Part shown: piece by piece, positions 58,738-64,000 of the stretch
How positions within the stretch are numbered: position 1 is the first letter of the stretch
Layout of the letters: every line of letters begins with the position of its first letter
Assembly (NCBI GenBank): GCA_965601955.1
Contig: OZ271855.1
Span: 1,488,001-1,552,000 of the forward strand
Reading direction: 5' to 3'
DNA from: RHLJ01 sp965601955
GTDB lineage: Bacteria > Bacteroidota > Rhodothermia > Balneolales > Balneolaceae
Length of the DNA stretch: 64,000 nucleotides
Program-made: the position numbers and the translations under genes
Notes under the pieces: generated by a model
What the model was told of the DNA's origin: nothing
Database searches by the model: none
Seen by the model: only the letters and a program-made list of their open reading frames with translations

Positions 58738-60105
58738 TTGTCTGATTCAAAAAAAGAAAAAAAGGGATTTAATCACAGCTGGCTTCAAAGGGTATCCGAA
58801 CAAAGCTGGGAGCCTGAGTTACTGATTTCAGGTCTTGCAATTTTTGCTACACTCCAGCTTCCCGGAGTTGTAGAGGACTTCTATCAACACTATCGATTCA
58901 ATTACCAGGTAGATATCGGGATTATTGATGACCTGCTTCCTATGCTCGCAGTTTCCGTAGCCTTAACCGCTCTAAAAGTGCTCAACTTTGGCTTCATCTT
59001 TCATTTTGTGGTAAGAGCCTTCTGGGTGGGCCTGATTGGCTTGATGTCCGTATTCAAAGATGGTATTCAATACGAAAAGCTTCCCAATAGCGAGCTCTAT
59101 AAATCGGAAATGGAAAAGCGCATTGGTAACCAAGATTCTTTCCTATTGGCTACAGACAGGCTAGCCAGTATGGTGTTTTCGGTTTCCTTTTTATTTGTGC
59201 TTTATATGATTGGGGTAGGAGCACTTTATATCATCTTTTTCCTTCTCATGAATGGGGTTAAAGTGTTCATGCCCGATGATATCTTCGAATTCTATTCTAG
59301 GGTTATGCTTACAGCTTTAGCAGTGCTTTTAACACTCTTATCTATAGCTTCGCTGGTTTTGAACATGAAGCGCTTCAGAGAGAAGGAAAAGTTTGCTCAA
59401 CTCCATTTTAAGCTTACCTGGTGGACAGGGAGAATATTTTACCCTTTTATATTCAGGCCCATCCAATACCTGATTCTTACCTTCATGTCGAATCTATCCA
59501 TGAAGAAGTTCCAGGTTTATGCAGTTGCCGTGTTCGTTGTATTCTTTACCGTTTTTATGAAGTCATTTTTGGGCGTTCTTCAATTCAATCCTTTTGAAAG
59601 CAGGTCTTTTTACCAGGACCGTTCGGTAACAGCTACTTTCAATCCTAATTTTTATGAGTCTGAGCTTGAGGGAAGTTTCCTGAGTAATCCTACAATTCAA
59701 TCACCAGTAATAGACAATGGTGAAGTGCTGTCTTTATTTATTCCATATATGAAAATGATGGATAAAAAAATGGAGAAGATGTGTAAGGTAGAACAACCTG
59801 CCGACAGCCTTAGAAGCTTTCAACGTCGTAACTCACTCAACCAACAGAAAATTGATTGCGCGAATCAATTCTTCACCTTTGTTGTGAATGAAAAAGACAC
59901 CTTGCCCAGCGACTTATTCTTTGCAAGACATCCCATAACTGATCAGGCGGGCTATAGAGGATTTTTCAGTATGCCGGATAGCTTGAACCCGGTTAAAAAC
60001 CAATTCGAGGTTCTGCGCCAACCCGTAGATAACACCGATTTCCTGCGAGATTCTCTTGGTAGAAAGCTGGAATTTGAATCTGTAATACCCTTTTGGGTGC
60101 AATAA
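58738..60105 (+). CDS. Multi-pass membrane protein of unknown function
   Basis: 455 residues starting at TTG 58738. Six or so hydrophobic segments (about 25-45, 64-80, 86-100, 140-165, 185-207 and 258-280) occur in the first 280 residues, with a conserved-looking SWLQRVSEQSWEPELLISG opening. The last 175 residues are soluble, contain three cysteines (for example KMCKVEQPADS, KIDCANQFF) and probably face the periplasm. No family was recognised. A well-formed promoter lies just upstream, and the flavoprotein gene follows after ten bases. Confidence 0.75.
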   Translation: MSDSKKEKKGFNHSWLQRVSEQSWEPELLISGLAIFATLQLPGVVEDFYQHYRFNYQVDIGIIDDLLPMLAVSVALTALKVLNFGFIFHFVVRAFWVGLIGLMSVFKDGIQYEKLPNSELYKSEMEKRIGNQDSFLLATDRLASMVFSVSFLFVLYMIGVGALYIIFFLLMNGVKVFMPDDIFEFYSRVMLTALAVLLTLLSIASLVLNMKRFREKEKFAQLHFKLTWWTGRIFYPFIFRPIQYLILTFMSNLSMKKFQVYAVAVFVVFFTVFMKSFLGVLQFNPFESRSFYQDRSVTATFNPNFYESELEGSFLSNPTIQSPVIDNGEVLSLFIPYMKMMDKKMEKMCKVEQPADSLRSFQRRNSLNQQKIDCANQFFTFVVNEKDTLPSDLFFARHPITDQAGYRGFFSMPDSLNPVKNQFEVLRQPVDNTDFLRDSLGRKLEFESVIPFWVQ

Positions 60106-60115
60106 CGATCAATGC

Positions 60116-61666
60116 ATGATAAGTGAACTCCAGCTCAGAGTTTTACCGGAGATAGCCGGTCAACCTGAGGAAATAAGAGCCTATATCTCAAAGAAAGAGG
60201 GGATTCCTACTGATGAGATTCGCCATATTGAGATTATAAAAAGGTCGATTGATGCCCGCCAGAAGCAAGTAATCATCAACCTAAAGGTTCAGGTATTTGT
60301 TAATGAGGATTTTGTAGAGGAGCCTGTCTCTCTTCCCGACTATCCTGATGTTTCCAGCCAGGAAGAGGTTATCATTATCGGAGCCGGGCCGGCAGGATTG
60401 TTTGCAGCACTTAGGCTCATTGAACTGGGCAAAAAGCCTATTATTCTTGAAAGGGGAAAAGATGTTCGTGAGCGCATCAAAGATTTGAAGGGTATTAATG
60501 TAGATCATGTGGTGAATGAAGACTCTAACTACTGTTTTGGTGAAGGAGGGGCCGGAACCTATTCGGATGGGAAACTCTACACACGATCCAAAAAAAGGGG
60601 AGACGTAAAACGTATTCTTCAATTGTTGGTAGGATTCGGTGCAGTTAAGGATATCATGGTTGAAGCTCATCCTCATATCGGAACCAATAAGCTTCCAAAG
60701 ATCATCGCCAATATCAGGGAATGTATTTTGGCTCAGGGAGGGGAAATTCATTTCAATACCAGGGTTACTGATTTACTTATCGAGGGTAGCCAAATTCAGG
60801 GTGTGGAGACATTAGGCGGAGGAACATTCAATGCAAAGAAAGTAATTTTAGCCACCGGGCATTCTGCCAGAGATATCTTTGAACTGCTTCATCAAAAAGA
60901 AATTGAAATTGAATTGAAGCCTTTGGCTATTGGGGTGAGGGTTGAGCATAGTCAGCAACTCATCGATCAAATCCAGTATAGCTGCGAAGACCGGGGAGAA
61001 TACCTTCCTCCATCTCCATATAGTATTGTGAAACAGGTTGGGGGCAGAGGGGTGTATTCGTTTTGTATGTGTCCGGGAGGAGTGATAGCCCCATGTGCTA
61101 CTCAGCCCGGCGAGATTGTTACTAACGGATGGTCCTCATCGCGGCGTGCCCGGGCTACTGCGAACTCAGGAATAGTAGTAGAACTTAAAGAAGAAGACTT
61201 CAAAGCTTTTGCAGAATATGGCCCGCTAGCAGCTATGAAATTCCAGGAAGCTATTGAACAACGAGCATGGGAAGCAGGTGGTAAAACTCAAACGGCTCCG
61301 GCGCAGCGGCTGGTGGATTTTACGGAAGGGAAAGTTTCAGCTAGTCTCCATAAAACATCGTACTCACCAGGAATTACCTCGGTTGAACTAGGAGAAGTAT
61401 TGCCCGATTTCATCTATAAGCACTTGCAGGAAGGCTTCAAAGCATTTGATACATCCATGAAAGGATACTTAACCAATGAAGCCATCGTTCATGCTCCTGA
61501 AAGCCGAACCTCTTCGCCAGTACGCATTCCCAGAGATCGGAAAAGCTTTGAACACGTCCGCATTAAAGGATTATTCCCTTGCGGGGAAGGAGCCGGATAT
61601 GCGGGAGGAATTATTTCTGCAGCTATAGATGGGGAGAAGGTGGCTGCAGCAGTTTGTGAGTCATAA
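60116..61666 (+). CDS. FAD-dependent dehydrogenase of the COG2509 type
   Basis: 516 residues. A small N-terminal alpha/beta domain (about 1-80: ELQLRVLPEIAGQPEEIRAYISKK) precedes the FAD-binding site VIIIGAGPAGLFAALRLIELGKKPIILERG near 84-113. GEGGAGTYSDGKLYTR near 140-155 and, near the end, FPCGEGAGYAGGIISAAIDGEKVA (split at the FAD contact) are hallmarks of this group of uncharacterised flavoproteins, together with CMCPGGVIAPC. Substrate and physiological role are unknown. Confidence 0.88.
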   Translation: MISELQLRVLPEIAGQPEEIRAYISKKEGIPTDEIRHIEIIKRSIDARQKQVIINLKVQVFVNEDFVEEPVSLPDYPDVSSQEEVIIIGAGPAGLFAALRLIELGKKPIILERGKDVRERIKDLKGINVDHVVNEDSNYCFGEGGAGTYSDGKLYTRSKKRGDVKRILQLLVGFGAVKDIMVEAHPHIGTNKLPKIIANIRECILAQGGEIHFNTRVTDLLIEGSQIQGVETLGGGTFNAKKVILATGHSARDIFELLHQKEIEIELKPLAIGVRVEHSQQLIDQIQYSCEDRGEYLPPSPYSIVKQVGGRGVYSFCMCPGGVIAPCATQPGEIVTNGWSSSRRARATANSGIVVELKEEDFKAFAEYGPLAAMKFQEAIEQRAWEAGGKTQTAPAQRLVDFTEGKVSASLHKTSYSPGITSVELGEVLPDFIYKHLQEGFKAFDTSMKGYLTNEAIVHAPESRTSSPVRIPRDRKSFEHVRIKGLFPCGEGAGYAGGIISAAIDGEKVAAAVCES

Positions 61667-61729
61667 GCTTTTTATGAACAAAAGATCGTTACCTTATCCA
61701 GTCCAAATTTTAGGAATAAACGGTTGTCT

Positions 61730-62437
61730 ATGATTTTTACCAATACAAAAAGAGTATTCTTAATAGTCTCTTTTCTTTTGCTAAGTGCATATTCAAACGC
61801 GCAAATCTCTGGCTTATGGGAAGCGACCAAGGTTCAGGTTGGAATCGAAGAAATGACTCCTGTTGCCAGGTGGAGTTTGTTCAATGAAGATGGAAGTTTT
61901 ACAGCAGGAAACGGATGGCTTCAAAACGGTGATGGGACATGGTCTTTTGATGAGCAATCCTCAGAAATATCTTTAACTAACATTACAGGTTTTGATGACG
62001 AATTCGGTGCTTTCTCCGTAGATATTGTGAGCGATGAACTCATGTACTGGAAAAGAATGGAGGATGGACAAGAAGTAATCGTTACTTACGAACGGATTGA
62101 GGAGATGCCAAAGGATTTAAGAACCAATGTGGTAGGCTTGTGGCAAATAGAACGGGTTTGGGAAGGTGATAAGGACATCACAAGCAACTATACTAAAGGG
62201 GAGTCCTGGTTTTATCATATTAGGTGGGATAACCTTGTGAATATGATGAACCCGGAAGGCAGGACCTCTGGTATGTGGAGAATCGATGCGCACCGTCCAA
62301 CCCTGGATATCCTGTACTATGATGAAAAGAAAAGCTTAGATTATTGGGCACTTTCGTTTGAAAGCGAGGATTTGATGACCTGGAAAAGAGATGAACTTAC
62401 GATTCAACTTAAGAGATTAACCGCATTTCCGGATTGA
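61730..62437 (+). CDS. Exported protein of unknown function with two repeated beta-rich halves
   Basis: 235 residues from ATG 61730 (TTG 61724 is an alternative). A signal peptide ends at SAYSNAQ. The mature protein seems to hold two lipocalin-like halves: ISGLWEATKVQVGIEEMTPVARWSLF...DELMYWKRMEDG and VVGLWQIERVWEGDKDITSNY...EDLMTWKRDEL. The GLW opening and the LM-W-KR ending recur about 115 residues apart. No catalytic motif is visible. The GNAT gene starts one base after its stop. Confidence 0.72.
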   Translation: MIFTNTKRVFLIVSFLLLSAYSNAQISGLWEATKVQVGIEEMTPVARWSLFNEDGSFTAGNGWLQNGDGTWSFDEQSSEISLTNITGFDDEFGAFSVDIVSDELMYWKRMEDGQEVIVTYERIEEMPKDLRTNVVGLWQIERVWEGDKDITSNYTKGESWFYHIRWDNLVNMMNPEGRTSGMWRIDAHRPTLDILYYDEKKSLDYWALSFESEDLMTWKRDELTIQLKRLTAFPD

Positions 62438-62438
62438 C

Positions 62439-62882
62439 ATGAATGTATATCAGGCTGGTATAGATGATTTAAATGACCTGGCACATCTTTTTGATGAATA
62501 CAGGGTGTTCTATGAGCAGGAATCGGATGTGGAAGCCGCTCGAGGATTTTTGAGCGAACGCATTGAAAAGGAAGAGTCAGTGATCTTCATCTCAAGAGAT
62601 GAGAGTGGGCAAGCAACAGGGTTTACCCAGCTCTATCCATTATTCTCCTCTACAAGGATGAAGCGGTTATGGGTGTTAAATGATTTGTATGTTGCTCCTG
62701 AATCTAGGGGATTGGGGTTTTCGAAAGCGCTCATTGAGCGGGCAAAACAACTTTGTAAAGATACCGTAGCGGCCGGGATGTACCTGGAAACTGCAAAAAC
62801 CAATCACATAGGAAATCAGCTATATCCACGAACGGGGTGGACGCTGGACGAAGAGCATAATTACTATTTTTGGGAGAGCTAG
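62439..62882 (+). CDS. GNAT-family N-acetyltransferase
   Basis: 147 residues. The acetyl-CoA-binding motif is in LNDLYVAPESRGLGFSKALIERA near 87-109 (R/Q-x-x-G-x-G/A), with VNDLAHLFDEYRVFY-type helix at the start (here DLNDLAHLFDEYRVFY) and AAGMYLETAKTNHIGNQLYPRTGW near the end, a layout of small-molecule or protein N-acetyltransferases of the RimI-like group. It would transfer an acetyl group to an unidentified amine. It is coupled to the preceding gene and slightly overlaps the next frame. Confidence 0.85.
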   Translation: MNVYQAGIDDLNDLAHLFDEYRVFYEQESDVEAARGFLSERIEKEESVIFISRDESGQATGFTQLYPLFSSTRMKRLWVLNDLYVAPESRGLGFSKALIERAKQLCKDTVAAGMYLETAKTNHIGNQLYPRTGWTLDEEHNYYFWES

Positions 62883-62884
62883 CG

Positions 62885-63631
62885 GTGGTAAAAGGTAAAA
62901 CCAATTTATTGATACTGGGTTTTAGCCTGTTCATAAGTATTAGCGTTCAGGGCCAGTGGTTTTTTGGAACCAATATGGGTACCACTTCTCTTGATCAGCG
63001 AGATTTTCTTCTTAGTCAGTTTAGGTTTGAGTCGGCGGGTTTTGTAGTCCTAAACCCGGAGATTAGCTACCAATCGGATAAGCATAAATTTACCATCAGT
63101 TACTTACAGCATGGTTTCACGATGGATCGCCTTGATGGTTCTAATATAGAGAGGCTTGAGGGGCAGAACTATGAGATGGATATTTCCTATTTCAGGAAAG
63201 TATATTCACCAACACACAAAGTGGATATTTTTCTGGGAATCTCTCAAGGCGGACACTTTTCTTACTACGATTATTTTCTACAGACCAACTGGACTAATCA
63301 ACAAGAGTTCTCTTATGAGATGAATGTAGCAGGGCCAGTTCTGCATGTACTCACTGAATTTGAACTAAAAGAATCCTTTGTGCAATATCAGCTAGGGTAT
63401 GGGTTTTTATCTTATGGCAGCCGGCCTGAAAGTTTGAGGGAGAACAGAAATTATAACCTGGAATGGCATAAGTACAACAGCTTAACCAGCTCGTTAAGAG
63501 GCTGGTTTCCTTTATCAGAAAATGTGACGTTTAAAGCTGAGTTTCGGCTCAAATATCACCGTTTTGAGAACCCGGAAACTCAAAAACTTCTAAGAAGATA
63601 TTTTACGGCAGGTTTGTTTTGGACACTTTAA
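62885..63631 (+). CDS. Putative outer membrane beta-barrel protein
   Basis: 248 residues from GTG 62885, which has GGAGAG about seven bases upstream; a TTG at 62870 inside the GNAT gene would add five residues. A signal peptide ends at SISVQGQ. The mature part alternates polar and aromatic residues (KFTISYLQHGF, VDIFLGISQGGHFSYYDYF) and ends in FTAGLFWTL, with an aromatic near the C-terminus as expected of barrels. No family was recognised. Its stop overlaps the start of the next gene. Confidence 0.65.
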   Translation: MVKGKTNLLILGFSLFISISVQGQWFFGTNMGTTSLDQRDFLLSQFRFESAGFVVLNPEISYQSDKHKFTISYLQHGFTMDRLDGSNIERLEGQNYEMDISYFRKVYSPTHKVDIFLGISQGGHFSYYDYFLQTNWTNQQEFSYEMNVAGPVLHVLTEFELKESFVQYQLGYGFLSYGSRPESLRENRNYNLEWHKYNSLTSSLRGWFPLSENVTFKAEFRLKYHRFENPETQKLLRRYFTAGLFWTL

Positions 63632-64000
63632 AAAAAATAGCATGTCTCTTTTTGGTAAGCTTTACGCTTATTCAGTGCGGGGATCTTTTTCTGGGTTCGG
63701 ATGTAGATTCAAGGGATCCCCTGGTTACCTACGATATCTTTTATGGTGAAGTAGATTCCAAGTTCTCTTTCTTTGAATACCTGGATGTCGATTTTGATTC
63801 TGCGTACCAGGTAAACAGGCAACAACTAGCGGATAACTCAACAAATAGTGAGTTGGCGGCTGCATTAAGGGAGCTTATAAATGTGCTTCAGGATGGGCAT
63901 AGTAACGTCTTTTTAAGTAACGGTACAATCAGTTATACGGGGTGGTTTGATCAATACCCTGAAAACCGGTTGGAGGATATTTCCGGGTATTTTAGCGAAT
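63619..64000 (+). CDS. S41-peptidase-like lipoprotein, N-terminal part (cut by window end)
   Basis: The frame opens at TTG 63619, overlapping the preceding stop by 13 bases, and runs open to the last base, giving 127 residues. A lipoprotein signal (IACLFLVSFTLIQCGDLF) is followed by DIFYGEVDSKFSFFEYLDVDFD and LRELINVLQDGHSNVFL. The LxDGH segment is typical of the N-terminal domain of S41 (C-terminal-processing) peptidases. The catalytic part would lie beyond the window. Confidence 0.65.
   Translation, partial: MDTLKKIACLFLVSFTLIQCGDLFLGSDVDSRDPLVTYDIFYGEVDSKFSFFEYLDVDFDSAYQVNRQQLADNSTNSELAAALRELINVLQDGHSNVFLSNGTISYTGWFDQYPENRLEDISGYFSE

Overview
The window looks like a chromosomal segment of a marine-type member of the Bacteroidota/Balneolota/Rhodothermota group. 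Support for this is a complete Alternative Complex III plus A2-type caa3 oxidase operon of the Rhodothermus kind, a SusC/SusD polysaccharide utilisation locus, a PorV-like outer membrane protein, a Bacteroidota-style exosortase, and candidate promoters of the TTG / TAnnTTTG type. The placement at order level is inference. No rRNA, tRNA, CRISPR array or prophage was recognised. One IS200/IS605-type element is present.

Region 1 (1-15.6 kb, + strand) is a Wzx/Wzy-type surface polysaccharide locus. The first 8.2 kb is visibly more AT-rich than the rest and carries the variable functions: the tail of an unidentified sugar gene, a two-domain sulfotransferase, a PseI-type nonulosonate synthase, a flippase, a sialyltransferase-like protein with EDG/HP/SS motifs, a Wzy-like polymerase, and GT2, GT26 and GT4 transferases. 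A candidate promoter at 8207-8234 starts the second part: an initiating sugar-phosphate transferase, WbpA-like and Ugd-like UDP-sugar dehydrogenases, a WbpB-like oxidoreductase, a formyltransferase where a WbpD acetyltransferase might be expected, and a WbpE-like aminotransferase with a cysteine-containing insertion. An exosortase and an overlapping membrane protein end it.

Region 2 (15.6-24.3 kb) is housekeeping and envelope: glycerate 2-kinase, a BatA-like VWA protein, a HAD phosphatase, a very long DUF4175-type coiled-coil membrane protein, an MBL-fold hydrolase and a PorV-like barrel.

Region 3 (24.3-38.1 kb) is the respiratory block. On the minus strand it reads actA-B-C-D-E-F, a small unknown membrane protein, a SCO protein, then caa3 oxidase subunits II, I, III and IV, closed by a clear terminator at 24264-24296. 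A divergent DUF420 (CtaM-like) assembly gene sits upstream. The operon would oxidise menaquinol and pass electrons through several c-type haems to O2. ActE has two haem domains, and its second resembles the haem domain fused to subunit II.

Region 4 (38.4-54.5 kb) is a polysaccharide utilisation locus: SusC, SusD, a LamG lipoprotein, two GH144 (endo-beta-1,2-glucanase family) proteins, a GH3 beta-glucosidase, an S1 sulfatase, and a convergent Reg_prop/Y_Y_Y/LuxR-HTH regulator. The likely substrate is a beta-1,2-glucan or related beta-glucan, possibly substituted.

Region 5 (54.5-64 kb) has a decayed copy of the DUF420 gene end directly abutting an IS200-type element whose transposase has lost an HUH histidine. 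It is followed by a lactonase, an exported ADP-ribosylglycohydrolase, an unknown membrane protein, a COG2509-type flavoprotein, small secreted proteins, a GNAT acetyltransferase and the start of an S41-peptidase-like lipoprotein cut by the window end. Two related palindromic repeats lie at 51.6 and 57.4 kb.
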